A model generated the notes under the pieces. That model did not search any database and was not told the DNA's origin. It was given only the letters and a program-made list of their open reading frames with translations. 64,000 nucleotides of DNA, from the NCBI GenBank assembly GCA_002071175.1, contig MWER01000016.1, positions 154,203 to 218,202 of the forward strand, given 5' to 3'. The stretch comes from Bacteroidetes bacterium ADurb.Bin037. Its GTDB lineage: Bacteria > Bacteroidota > Bacteroidia > Bacteroidales > UBA932. A program made the translations under genes and the position numbers. Below are positions 9,501 to 16,797 of the stretch, piece by piece; position 1 is the first letter of the stretch; each line of letters begins with the position of its first letter.

Positions 9501-9704
9501 GTTGCTGCCAACTGGAACGTTAATTGAATAAACGCCATCCAGATTCGTTTGAGAGGTAATAGTTGTTCCTGCCACAACTACTGTCACATAGGGTATTGGA
9601 GCGCCGTCTTCAGAGGAAGTAACCGTTCCGGTCACCCTCTGTTGGGCAAACAGTGCTGTGAACCCCATTATGACTGACAAAGTCAACAAAAGGATTTTTT
9701 TCAT
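6567..9704 (-). CDS. SusC/RagA family TonB-linked outer-membrane transporter
   Basis: A 1045-residue TonB-dependent importer that takes nutrients captured by SusD across the outer membrane. It has a signal peptide (residues 1-20, ending LFAQ) and a carboxypeptidase-regulatory-like domain (about 22-105, starting RVTGTVTSSEDGAPIPYV). A TonB-box-like segment follows (ALEDVVVVAYGTAKK), then a plug with PLYVVDGIPFDGSLNSIN and GALYGARGANGVIMITTK, and finally a 22-stranded barrel ending in GLNLNF. The length is usual for the family. The substrate cannot be predicted because no enzymes or regulators lie in the operon. Confidence 0.96.
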   Translation of the reverse strand: MKKILLLTLSVIMGFTALFAQQRVTGTVTSSEDGAPIPYVTVVVAGTTITSQTNLDGVYSINVPVGSNTLRFTFVGMQTVVAEINGRAVVDVVMYPDAIALEDVVVVAYGTAKKESLTGSATVLDSEKLSKRVVSNVTKALDGLSTGVITTSGSGQPGSGSSVIIRGYGSINASRTPLYVVDGIPFDGSLNSINPADIESMTVLKDASSGALYGARGANGVIMITTKRATSEKVNIIYNGSAGISNRALKRYDVVDQRDYVNMTFESLRNAYAFDNGYPWEVASQNAMRDLASTLGGEIYNPFKNYTWATVIDPATGAVRDDAVSAWDENWMDEITHLNAFRHEHQVTVAGGSAKTKALLSLGFLDEDGILKTTNFKRFSGRANVDSQVNDWVKAGLNLSTSLTTSNYSGYSGSAYANVWYSAQFLAPIYPVWLKDEAGKDLLDELGNRQLDYGKTRPTLNDFSCVGTLYDDKFLHTGDNVSGRTFLAIGSDQNSAGWLKGLKLTANFGFDYVSSSSTTFYNLYHGNAASSNGRLTKSVGRTFSFTLNQLLTWDRSFGDHTINLLAGHEYYNYSYNYLTAQKTNLVDGILELRPGTTITNADSYSSAYKIESYLSRLNYNFKERYYFSASFRTDGTSRFYKDSRWGNFWSVGANWRISQENFMRNVSWINNLALKVSYGVQGNDDLGTFYAWQSFYSLSYPNAGFIGAMISSLENKDLRWEKNANFNVGLDARLFGGRIDFSFEYFNRLTSDMLLSYPMALSTGFTGYDANVGTMVNKGLEMTLSAQIVDTRNFGWRVTLLGSRVQNKILELTEDAPEFVSGIYIYKEGMPIETFYMAKSAGVDPANGTQLYWVYDEKDDNDNPIDPYISSDYGKAATSKWYHGSRIPDLYGSASMELTFFNSIDLSVMTTYSIGGLIYDGLYVGAMNPMYTGNTWSKNALRRWQKPGDVTDVPRAGINAKYTTSDAYLIDASYFAIKNITLGYTLPASASRKLGVSQLRIYVTLDNMAMFNYLDGMDVQYNFSGSTAYAYSPNKTYAIGLNLNF

Positions 9705-9766
9705 CTGTCTTTTTTTTAGGTTAATAAATAGTTTATAGGGTTTGTTTATTTTGCATATGTAGCTAA

Positions 9767-9800
9767 CAAAGATATATATTTTTTTCTTGAAATATACAAA
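9767..9800 (-). promoter_or_regulatory. Promoter of the minus-strand SusCD operon
   Basis: On the minus strand TTTG (complement of 9797-9800) and TATCTTTG (complement of 9767-9774) are separated by 22 bp, close to the Bacteroidetes -33/-7 consensus. The predicted transcript has a leader of roughly 55-60 nt before the susC ATG. Confidence 0.65.
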
Positions 9801-9863
9801 TTTTTGAATAGGAACCCCTTTTTTGTTAGAATCTCTTAGATATATAGGCTGTTTTTACATATA

Positions 9864-10010
9864 GGGACCGTGTCCTTTTATTGGTTAAAGAGCAGATAAG
9901 AAATGATCTGCTCAAGTATAGTAAATCATAAAAAAAGTATAAATAAAACAGAATAAACACTTCAAACAAAAAATTTTTAATCCCGAATGTTGCTTTTTAT
10001 TATGGAATTC
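9864..10010 (+). repeat. Direct repeat, copy A: duplicated upstream region of the plus-strand susC
   Basis: About 147 bp closely match 11608-11757, the region in front of the intact plus-strand susC. The longest near-identical block runs from ATCATAAAAAAAGTATAAAT through TTATGGAATTC with one internal substitution. Both copies include a small hairpin (here AGCAGAT...ATCTGCT at about 9890-9912; AGCAG...CTGCT in the other copy). The -7 box present after copy B is missing here, so this copy is probably not an active promoter. Confidence 0.9.
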
Positions 10011-10024
10011 TTAACATATAGACA

Positions 10025-10208
10025 GCAGGAAGGGTTATGGAAGCGACTGATGGTCAGCCACTTCCTGGTGTAACGATTGTTGTACAGGGAGAGCTCATTG
10101 TACATATTACCAATAGTCAGGAGAACTTTACTGTCATAATGTGCCCCTGATGCAACCCTTATCGTAACTTATGTGCGGTATGTGAGCGTAGAAGTGCCAG
10201 TTAACTTA
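10025..10208 (+). pseudogene. Decayed 5' remnant of a SusC gene (duplicate of the plus-strand susC)
   Basis: About 180 bp match bases 11888-12069 of the intact susC, covering the start of its carboxypeptidase-regulatory-like domain (TDGQPLPG then TIVVQGE, and after a frameshift PDATLIVTYV). Relative to the intact copy it lacks about 115 bp holding the -7 box, start codon and signal peptide, carries an extra base near 10137, and reads a stop (TGA) soon after. Nothing downstream continues the gene. It cannot encode a functional product. Confidence 0.9.
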
Positions 10209-10422
10209 ATATCTACTGTTCTTTAATTTCCTCGATGACTACCCTTAAAGGCAGCACTGTGCTTTCTGCTTGTTGTTGACATATATTTAATCGTTTTTGT
10301 AAACTTATCACATGGTCTGAGTTTATGGGGGTGTTATAGGCTTAATACACATAATTTTAAATACTACTTTAAGATAAAACTGATTATTATTGAACAACAA
10401 TGGTTTAGTAAGTTAAAAAAGA

Positions 10423-10436
10423 AGAAGTTAGATTAT
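10423..10436 (+). repeat. Left arm of a perfect 14-bp inverted repeat
   Basis: AGAAGTTAGATTAT here is the exact reverse complement of ATAATCTAACTTCT at 10892-10905. The two arms bracket the small secreted-protein gene at 10464-10865. No target-site duplication is visible outside the arms. Confidence 0.8.
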
Positions 10437-10463
10437 TTTGAGTAATACTAAATAAGATTTATT

Positions 10464-10865
10464 TTAAAATTCAATTTCTCGGTAAACGTAAAATGGATAA
10501 TAATAAGTACCATCGTTCCAATATCCACTTACAGAGAACCAAAAGCCATTACCTCCTGGTAAAGTATTATAATACGAGATAACATCTGTTACATTTATAG
10601 TATATGAAAATGGGCCATAGGGTATTATACTTATTGATACATCATAATATCCATTTGGTTGTTTTTCATAATCAGCCCTTATCATTAGAAGGTCTTCATA
10701 CGTTATATAATAACCGGAATTAACATCCCCAACTAGACCTATTCCACCACCATATCCATCAGGATCAATATCAGCTATAACATCAATTGGTTGGGCATTA
10801 AGAGTAGTTAATCCTATAAATGAAAAGCCCAAACACATAGTTATTATTAAAAATATTTTTTTCAT
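10464..10865 (-). CDS. Small secreted hypothetical protein
   Basis: A 133-residue protein I do not recognise. It has a clear signal peptide (MKKIFLIITMCLGFSFIG, cleavage near LNAQ), then a short acidic, glycine-rich stretch (DIDPDGYGGGIG). The rest is a Tyr-rich, probably all-beta domain of about 90 residues with SIIPYGPFSYTINVT and a tail YYYPFYVYREIEF. There is no lipobox, so it is periplasmic or secreted. The gene is more AT-rich than the SusC/SusD genes around it, stands alone, and is flanked by a 14-bp perfect inverted repeat and by degraded DNA on both sides, which suggests acquisition. A degenerate -7 box (TATATTTA) precedes it on the minus strand. Confidence 0.65.
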   Translation of the reverse strand: MKKIFLIITMCLGFSFIGLTTLNAQPIDVIADIDPDGYGGGIGLVGDVNSGYYITYEDLLMIRADYEKQPNGYYDVSISIIPYGPFSYTINVTDVISYYNTLPGGNGFWFSVSGYWNDGTYYYPFYVYREIEF

Positions 10866-10891
10866 GATTTTTTGTTTAAAGATTAATAAAT

Positions 10892-10905
10892 ATAATCTAA
10901 CTTCT
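10892..10905 (-). repeat. Right arm of a perfect 14-bp inverted repeat
   Basis: ATAATCTAACTTCT pairs exactly with 10423-10436. This arm overlaps the presumed promoter region of the small secreted-protein gene, so it could be either a transposon-like end or a regulatory sequence that happens to recur after the gene. Confidence 0.75.
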
Positions 10906-10987
10906 CTATGTTTATTACCATGATGGTCTGGAGTTGCTAATCTAGCTGGGACACAGAATTAAGCATAAAAATTTAATTTTATGCAAC

Positions 10988-11071
10988 ATGAGAAAACGAG
11001 GAACATATTACAACAAAGCATTCATAAAGAATGCGGTCAACAAAGAGAATGTGGTCAAATTAAGATTATAA
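10988..11071 (+). pseudogene. Possible remnant of an IS3-type transposase OrfA start
   Basis: An open stretch of 27 codons begins MRKRGTYYNKAFIKNAV, which resembles the N-terminal pattern of IS3-family OrfA proteins (basic start, then Tyr, Lys-Ala-Phe-x-x-x-Ala-Val). It stops after 27 residues and no OrfB-like region follows. The resemblance is short, so the call is tentative. Confidence 0.3.
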
Positions 11072-11360
11072 GGCAGGATATAGTATTCCCCATTCTTTTC
11101 ACCTTGATCTCAATGACTCTTTTTCCATGAAAATGAATCTTTTATACAGTCACGAATATAACCATATTGTTTGAGAAAAACAAGGGTTTGACAAATTGTT
11201 TTCAATAGTTATCAGCAGATTACATGTAATTAATAATTTGTTTAGAAAAATGTGTAATAGCTCGTTAAAACTCTTTACGAGTATACGGTATGAACTCCAT
11301 AGAATAATAGTTCTTGGAAAATAGTGTTATTTAGTAGCAAGTGGGGTTGTATTCCGGACA

Positions 11361-11537
11361 TTATATATTATGATTTACCACGGCAGTGTTATGCAAGAAG
11401 GGTTTTGCTGATTCTGACAGATAACCTAAGCCCTGTTTTCTGACATATACTCTTGCCATGTTGACGGAAGATAGCGAATCGTTAGGAATAAACAACAAGA
11501 CTTCTTTGTTGTGAGTCTGATAGTGAGTAAGTTTCAT
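11361..11537 (-). CDS. Short open frame of unknown function, possibly a gene fragment
   Basis: A 58-codon frame that begins MKLTHYQTHNKEVLLFIPND and ends AVVNHNI. Its composition looks like that of a coding sequence (mixed charged and aliphatic residues, no low complexity), but I recognise no family and see no promoter or ribosome-binding site. It lies among decayed sequence, so a truncated remnant is at least as likely as a functional small gene. Confidence 0.25.
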   Translation of the reverse strand: MKLTHYQTHNKEVLLFIPNDSLSSVNMARVYVRKQGLGYLSESAKPFLHNTAVVNHNI

Positions 11538-11607
11538 AAATTGTTTTGCATCGCGAAAAACAAACTCCAGATATAATTTCGTTTAGATACAAGCCGTAAT
11601 AGCTTAT

Positions 11608-11757
11608 GGGAACCGGACTCTTTTATTGGTTAAAAAGCAGGCAAGAAAAATCTGCTTATTCATAGAAAAAATCATAAAAAAAAGTATAAATAAAACAGAA
11701 TAAACACTTCAAACAAAAAATTTTTAATTCCGAATGTTGCTTTTTATTATGGAATTC
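11608..11757 (+). repeat. Direct repeat, copy B: upstream region of the intact plus-strand susC
   Basis: Partner of 9864-10010. The match starts at CTTTTATTGGTTAAA with its preceding bases and ends at the GGAATTC just before the -7 box. The high identity of the AT-rich core over about 80 bp shows a fairly recent duplication or a region under constraint. Confidence 0.9.
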
Positions 11758-11767
11758 CATACTTTTG
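11736..11767 (+). promoter_or_regulatory. Promoter of the plus-strand SusCD operon
   Basis: GTTG (11736-11739) and TACTTTTG (11760-11767) are 20 bp apart and match the Bacteroidetes -33/-7 pattern. The -33 half lies inside the duplicated segment; the -7 half lies just outside it. The leader would be about 37 nt. Confidence 0.65.
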
Positions 11768-11809
11768 AATACATTTTTAACCTAAATTTTCTAACCTAAC
11801 TTCATTAAG

Positions 11810-14800
11810 ATGAAAAAAACCAAAACTATCCTAACTTTCCTGTTCATGGGATTCTGTTCCTTGGTCATGGCACAGAATATCCAGGTAACGGGAAAGGTTA
11901 CGGATGCGGCTGATGGTCAGCCGCTTCCTGGTGCAACGATTGTTGTACAGGGAGAACGCACTGCACATGTTACTGACAGTCAGGGGAACTTTACTGTCAC
12001 ATGTGCCCCTGACGCAACACTCATCGTAACTTATGTAGGGTACGTGAGCGTAGAGGTGGCGGTGAACAACCGTTCAGTGATCAATGTAGAAATGAGTGAC
12101 TCAAATGTTCTGGAAGAGGTTGTTGTGACAGCCCTTGGTATTACAAGAGAAAGGAAATCCATTGGGGCAGCCATCCAGGATGTCAAAGCAGAAGAGATCA
12201 CCAAACAGGGTCACATGAACTTGTCTTCGGCACTTTCCGGGCGTGTTGCAGGGATGCAGGTTACGCAGGCCGGCGGTGCCATAGGGGCATCATCACGTAT
12301 TGTGGTCCGCGGTAACTCTTCTCTGAGTAGTAACGAACCTATGATTGTAGTGGATGGGATACCCATCGCAAACGACAATTATATGGTGAGTGCTGTTAAC
12401 TACGGTTCGGGATTATACGATATCAATCCCGAGGATATTGAGAGTGTATCCGTACTGAAAGGTGGTTCTGCAGCCTTGTATGGAATGCGTGCAGGTAACG
12501 GTGTAATTCTTATTACGACCAAATCCGGAAAATCGGCAAGGGAAGGCGTATCCGTAACATACAACGGCAGCTTTACCGTTGATAATGTTTACAACATACC
12601 TCCGCTTCAGAATCTTTACGGACAGGGTTATGAAGGCGCAGAATATTATTTTACGCAATTTAAGAAGAAACTGGCAGACAAAGGCACACCTTATCAGGGG
12701 ACTTACCAGGATTGGGTCTATAATGAACTCGGTTTTACCAGTCTTGACAATTATTTTGGAGCAGATGAAAGCTGGGGACCGCGTCTTGATATAGGTCTGA
12801 ATATCCCACAGTGGGATAGTCCGGTTGTAGACGGAGTTCACAAAGCTACTCCTTGGGTCTCCCATCCTGATAATATCAAGAGTTTCTTCCAGACAGGATT
12901 CTCACAGAGCCATAATATAGCTGTGGTTACGCGAGGGACCAAAGCTACCACGCGGGCATCGTTGGGCTTCAGAGATCAAAAGGGAACACTTCCCAATACG
13001 GACCAAAAACGTGTTTCAGCACAGGTTAACACCAATGTTGATGTCAATAAATACATTTCATTTGATCTGGGTATGAACTATACCAGGACACAGAGTGACA
13101 ACCTTCCCCAAGGTGCTTACGCTTCAGGGAACCCTATGCAGTCTATACTTCAGTGGTTTGGCAGGCAGGTCAATATGCACTCCTTAAAGGAAATGTATGA
13201 TAAGGGCAATGATCCTTATACGGGAAAACCCTACAGCTGGTGCCCGGATTACCATCAGAACCCCTATTATACAATGCATTATAACACAAACAACTTTGAA
13301 CGTAACCGGTTTTTCGGAAAAGCTTCTTTGTGGATCAAACCTACAAGCTGGCTGAAATTCGAAGGTCGCGTAGGTTATGATTATTACGACACATATACCA
13401 AACAGGTAGTCCTTTACAATACCGATTATCCGGATGGCGGTTTCTGGTCGTATAACAGAAAATTTGCGGAATTAAACGCAGACTTTTTGGCCTATTTTAA
13501 CAAGACTTTCGGTGATAACCTGTTTAATATAAGCGCTGTAGTTGGAGCAAACTACAGGGATCTTAATTACCAGACATCTTCACTTTCTGCAGGAGCCCTG
13601 ATTGTGCCGGGACTGTTCACAATATCCAATGTTGACGGTAGTCCGGGTACTTCGATGGGTGGTTCGCATATCCGTGAAAATTCGGTGTATGCCAACCTTT
13701 CACTCGGATTTAAGGGGATGCTCTATTTAGATGCTTCTGTTCGTAACGACTGGAGTTCGACCATAGCCGATCCGTTCTTTTATCCTTCCGTATCGGGTAG
13801 CTGGATACTTACGGAAACATTCCCCTTCATCAAAGGATCGGTGATCGAATTCCTGAAGATTCGTGGGGGCTGGGCAAAGGTTGGTGCCGGGACTTCGGCC
13901 TACCAGACAGACAGGTATTACTCGTCTGTTGGATATAACATCCATGGTGCTGGTCAGTTTTACAATCCTACGACTTATCCGCCTGCAGGTCTGAGACCTG
14001 AATCCGTTGAAACATCGGAAATAGGGCTGGAAGCCAATTTCCTTGAGAACCGACTTGGATTTGACCTGGCATTATACAATAAGAATACTACCGATCAGAT
14101 ACTTTCTGTCGAAGTTTCCAGATCGACAGGCTATAGTTCCATGCTGATCAATGCCGGTAAAATCAACAATAAGGGTATTGAACTTCAATTGAGAGCTAAT
14201 CCCATAAGGACAAGCACATTCAACTGGAATATAACCTTAAACTGGTCTAAGGATAAGAGCAAGATCCTTTATCTGTATGAGAATGAAGAATCCAAACAAT
14301 TTATAGATGTCTATACACTTGGTTCTTCATGGTCGGTATATACCCAGGCACGTAAGGGAGAACCCTGGGGTGCCATATACGGGACGGGATCGGTAATGGA
14401 CGATAATGGAAATATCATAGTAGGAGCTAACGGAAGGGCAAAACGCGAAGCCAAGATATTGGGTAATGTCAATCCCGACTGGATAGCAGGTCTGAGTATG
14501 AATTTCGTTTGGAAAGACCTTTCTTTCGGATTTATGTTTGATTTCCGTAAAGGTGGAGACGTTTTCTCCGTATCCCAGATGTTCGGAAGCTATACCGGTA
14601 TTTATGAATATACGGCAGCCAATAACATTCGTGAAAACGGCGTCGTATTTGGAAAAGACATTTTCCCAGACAGGAAATTCGTGAAAGAGGATGGTTCCGT
14701 TAACGATATTGTAGTTGCTCCGACTTCTGCCTTTGCAGATTTTTACAGCAACCGTTCTTTCTCTGTATTTGACGGATCTTACCTGAAACTGAAGGATTTC

Positions 14801-15031
14801 CATATCACCTATACCATACCGGCTTCAAAGATCACAAGAAGCAATCTTGTCAAGGCATTTAATGTTTCCATAGTGGGTAACAACGTTGCCATTCTTTGGC
14901 TGCATAAATCCAATATTGCCAGGACCGATCCGGAATCGAGTACGAATTCCGGAAACAGCGGTGTGGGTTTTGAATCCAATGCTTACTTGCCGACAAGGAG
15001 TTTAGGTCTCAAAGTTGGTATTACTTTCTAA
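11810..15031 (+). CDS. SusC/RagA family TonB-linked outer-membrane transporter
   Basis: A 1073-residue TonB-dependent importer. It has a signal peptide (about 1-21, ending VMAQ), a carboxypeptidase-regulatory-like domain (about 24-105, GKVTDAADGQPLPGATIVV) and a TonB-box-like VLEEVVVTALG. The plug carries PMIVVDGIPIANDNY and ALYGMRAGNGVILITTK, and the long barrel ends in LGLKVGITF. It is complete, and its partner susD starts 10 bp after the stop. It is not a close copy of the minus-strand SusC: the plug and barrel motifs differ throughout, so the two operons probably import different substrates. The 5' end of this gene is the source or sister of the remnant at 10025-10208. Confidence 0.96.
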   Translation: MKKTKTILTFLFMGFCSLVMAQNIQVTGKVTDAADGQPLPGATIVVQGERTAHVTDSQGNFTVTCAPDATLIVTYVGYVSVEVAVNNRSVINVEMSDSNVLEEVVVTALGITRERKSIGAAIQDVKAEEITKQGHMNLSSALSGRVAGMQVTQAGGAIGASSRIVVRGNSSLSSNEPMIVVDGIPIANDNYMVSAVNYGSGLYDINPEDIESVSVLKGGSAALYGMRAGNGVILITTKSGKSAREGVSVTYNGSFTVDNVYNIPPLQNLYGQGYEGAEYYFTQFKKKLADKGTPYQGTYQDWVYNELGFTSLDNYFGADESWGPRLDIGLNIPQWDSPVVDGVHKATPWVSHPDNIKSFFQTGFSQSHNIAVVTRGTKATTRASLGFRDQKGTLPNTDQKRVSAQVNTNVDVNKYISFDLGMNYTRTQSDNLPQGAYASGNPMQSILQWFGRQVNMHSLKEMYDKGNDPYTGKPYSWCPDYHQNPYYTMHYNTNNFERNRFFGKASLWIKPTSWLKFEGRVGYDYYDTYTKQVVLYNTDYPDGGFWSYNRKFAELNADFLAYFNKTFGDNLFNISAVVGANYRDLNYQTSSLSAGALIVPGLFTISNVDGSPGTSMGGSHIRENSVYANLSLGFKGMLYLDASVRNDWSSTIADPFFYPSVSGSWILTETFPFIKGSVIEFLKIRGGWAKVGAGTSAYQTDRYYSSVGYNIHGAGQFYNPTTYPPAGLRPESVETSEIGLEANFLENRLGFDLALYNKNTTDQILSVEVSRSTGYSSMLINAGKINNKGIELQLRANPIRTSTFNWNITLNWSKDKSKILYLYENEESKQFIDVYTLGSSWSVYTQARKGEPWGAIYGTGSVMDDNGNIIVGANGRAKREAKILGNVNPDWIAGLSMNFVWKDLSFGFMFDFRKGGDVFSVSQMFGSYTGIYEYTAANNIRENGVVFGKDIFPDRKFVKEDGSVNDIVVAPTSAFADFYSNRSFSVFDGSYLKLKDFHITYTIPASKITRSNLVKAFNVSIVGNNVAILWLHKSNIARTDPESSTNSGNSGVGFESNAYLPTRSLGLKVGITF

Positions 15032-15050
15032 CCCCTAAAAAATGTATAAT

Positions 15051-16517
15051 ATGAAAACACAAATACTTAAATTATCCGTGATCGCCGTATTCGGTGTTCT
15101 ATTAATGGGGTGTACAAAAGATTTTAAAGAAATCAACACAGACCCCAACAGATCTGCCGATGTTCCAATAACCAACATATTGGCCTATTGCATACGGAAT
15201 ACATGCAGTACGCACTTCGATCCCTGGGCAGATATGAATGAACCCAGCACGTATGGCGGCCACCTGGCAAAAAAGCAATATATTGACGAGGCCCGTTACG
15301 TAAGTCGTGCTACCGTGATTTTAAATAACTGGACCAATTTGTACAGGATCCTGAATAACGTCAGGGATATCAGGGATAGAGCCGAGGCAGAAAACCTGAC
15401 CAATATGGCCAGTGTCGCGAAGATATGGGAAGCCGTTATAATGCAGTTGGGTACGGACAGATGGCGTGATCTGCCCTATTCGGAAGCTATCCAGCTTGAA
15501 AATGGCGTTGTTTCTCCCAAATACGATACCCAGGAAGAGATTTATCCGGCTCTGATGAACCTGCTGAAAGAAGCAGCGGACGGTTTGAACCGGGGAGGTA
15601 ACGACGACCTGGGGGCCGGTGATATCCTTTACTTTGGTGATACAAAAGCATGGCTTCGACTGGCCAATTCAATCCGACTGCGTATGGCTCTGCGTATTGC
15701 CAATGCGAATTCCTCACTGTCAAAGCAGGTTGTAGAAGAGATCACCTCGAATCCTTCCAAATATCCCCTGATAAAGGAAAATAGCCAGAATGCATTTTTC
15801 TTCTGGCCGGGAGCATCTCCTTACTATGAACCCTGGGCAGATGATTTTCGTAGCCGTGACGACCATTGCATCTCCGATATTCTTGTTGATGTCATGAAAG
15901 ATCTGGATGATCCCCGTCTTCCTGTTTATGCTCAGCCCAACGGATATGGTGAATATGTAGGTTGCGAGATAGGCGGACCCAATTCCATCACTGTCGGTCA
16001 CGCCATGAAATATTCCCTGATTGGGACGCGTTTCCGTGAAGATATGGGCGGTTTTTCCGCTATCTATCGTGCAGCTGAAACCCACTTTCACCTGGCAGAA
16101 GCTGCTGTCCGCGGCTGGAATGCCGGGGTATCTGCCAGAAATGCCTATGAAACAGGTATAACCGTGTCGCTGGAAGAGAACGGAGTCAGTTCCCAGGCAG
16201 CAGAGTACCTGGCCGGAAAAGCTGCTTTTGACGGATCCTTGGATCAGATCTACCTCCAGGAGTGGATATGCTTGTTTAAACAAGGAATGGAAGCCTGGTC
16301 ATTGTATAGAAAAACAGGAATTCCCACAACGCACCATATTGCCCGCTCTATGGCAGAATGCGGTTACTCAGGACATAATACTCCTCCGCTACGTTACCCG
16401 TATCCGATCATTGAAAAATCGTTGAACGGGGACAATTCGGCAGCTTCGATGGCGGATGTTGTTGATGAGTTCTGGGGAAAGAAAATGTGGTTCGATACAC
16501 GGACCGGAGTTAAATAG
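15051..16517 (+). CDS. SusD/RagB-like lipoprotein (SusD-like_2 type)
   Basis: A 488-residue nutrient-binding lipoprotein that partners the preceding SusC. I choose the ATG at 15051 because it gives a normal signal peptide ending in LLMGC; an ATG nine bases upstream would add only Met-Tyr-Asn. The mature start CTKDFKEINTDPN is a hallmark of the SusD-like_2 group, as are AYCIRNTCSTHFDPWA, LGTDRWRDLPYSEA and the later YRAAETHFHLAEAAVRGW. The C-terminal part has ILQEWICLFKQGMEAW-type residues (read here as IYLQEWICLFKQGMEAW). No third lipoprotein or enzyme follows; a strong terminator closes the operon. Confidence 0.94.
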   Translation: MKTQILKLSVIAVFGVLLMGCTKDFKEINTDPNRSADVPITNILAYCIRNTCSTHFDPWADMNEPSTYGGHLAKKQYIDEARYVSRATVILNNWTNLYRILNNVRDIRDRAEAENLTNMASVAKIWEAVIMQLGTDRWRDLPYSEAIQLENGVVSPKYDTQEEIYPALMNLLKEAADGLNRGGNDDLGAGDILYFGDTKAWLRLANSIRLRMALRIANANSSLSKQVVEEITSNPSKYPLIKENSQNAFFFWPGASPYYEPWADDFRSRDDHCISDILVDVMKDLDDPRLPVYAQPNGYGEYVGCEIGGPNSITVGHAMKYSLIGTRFREDMGGFSAIYRAAETHFHLAEAAVRGWNAGVSARNAYETGITVSLEENGVSSQAAEYLAGKAAFDGSLDQIYLQEWICLFKQGMEAWSLYRKTGIPTTHHIARSMAECGYSGHNTPPLRYPYPIIEKSLNGDNSAASMADVVDEFWGKKMWFDTRTGVK

Positions 16518-16542
16518 AGCTTTTAATTAGCTGTATCCTTTA

Positions 16543-16588
16543 AATAAAAGAGGCCGACTAAAAAGTATTTTAGTCGGTTTCTTTTATT
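16543..16588 (+). terminator. Rho-independent terminator of the plus-strand SusCD operon
   Basis: A long hairpin (AATAAAAGAGGCCGACTAAAA paired with its near-exact complement up to 16587, two G-U pairs, loop AGTA) begins 26 bp after the susD stop. Both flanks are A/T tracts, so it may work in both directions. A second small perfect hairpin (GACAGTT...AACTGTC) follows at 16602-16622. Confidence 0.85.
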
Positions 16589-16797
16589 ATACACTATTTC
16601 TGACAGTTTTAGTATAACTGTCAATATAATTTCCCGTTTACTGATTTTTCGACTCAGAGTAGTATTTTCATCATAGATATGGCTTTGAACGTGATATTTC
16701 ACAGTCTAGTTTGCCATAGACACCATCATTTCTACGGATTTGAACTTATTTCCGATTGAGATATGGCACCGTCCCTTTAAAGTTCTTTGAATTGTTT

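Larger units (their letters stand above)
10906..11607. other. Accessory intergenic DNA with decayed coding fragments
   Basis: About 700 AT-rich bases without a convincing complete gene. Two short open stretches stand out: 10988-11071 on the plus strand and 11361-11537 on the minus strand (both listed separately). I see no terminal inverted repeats of a complete insertion sequence, no tRNA and no clear promoter. The stretch lies between the two copies of the duplicated susC upstream region, so it was probably inserted there together with the small secreted-protein gene. Confidence 0.5.

Noticed and set aside
16602..16622. Perfect 7-bp hairpin GACAGTT...AACTGTC
   Set aside because: Just after a strong terminator; short, with no T-run and no partner copy. 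Could be chance in AT-rich DNA.
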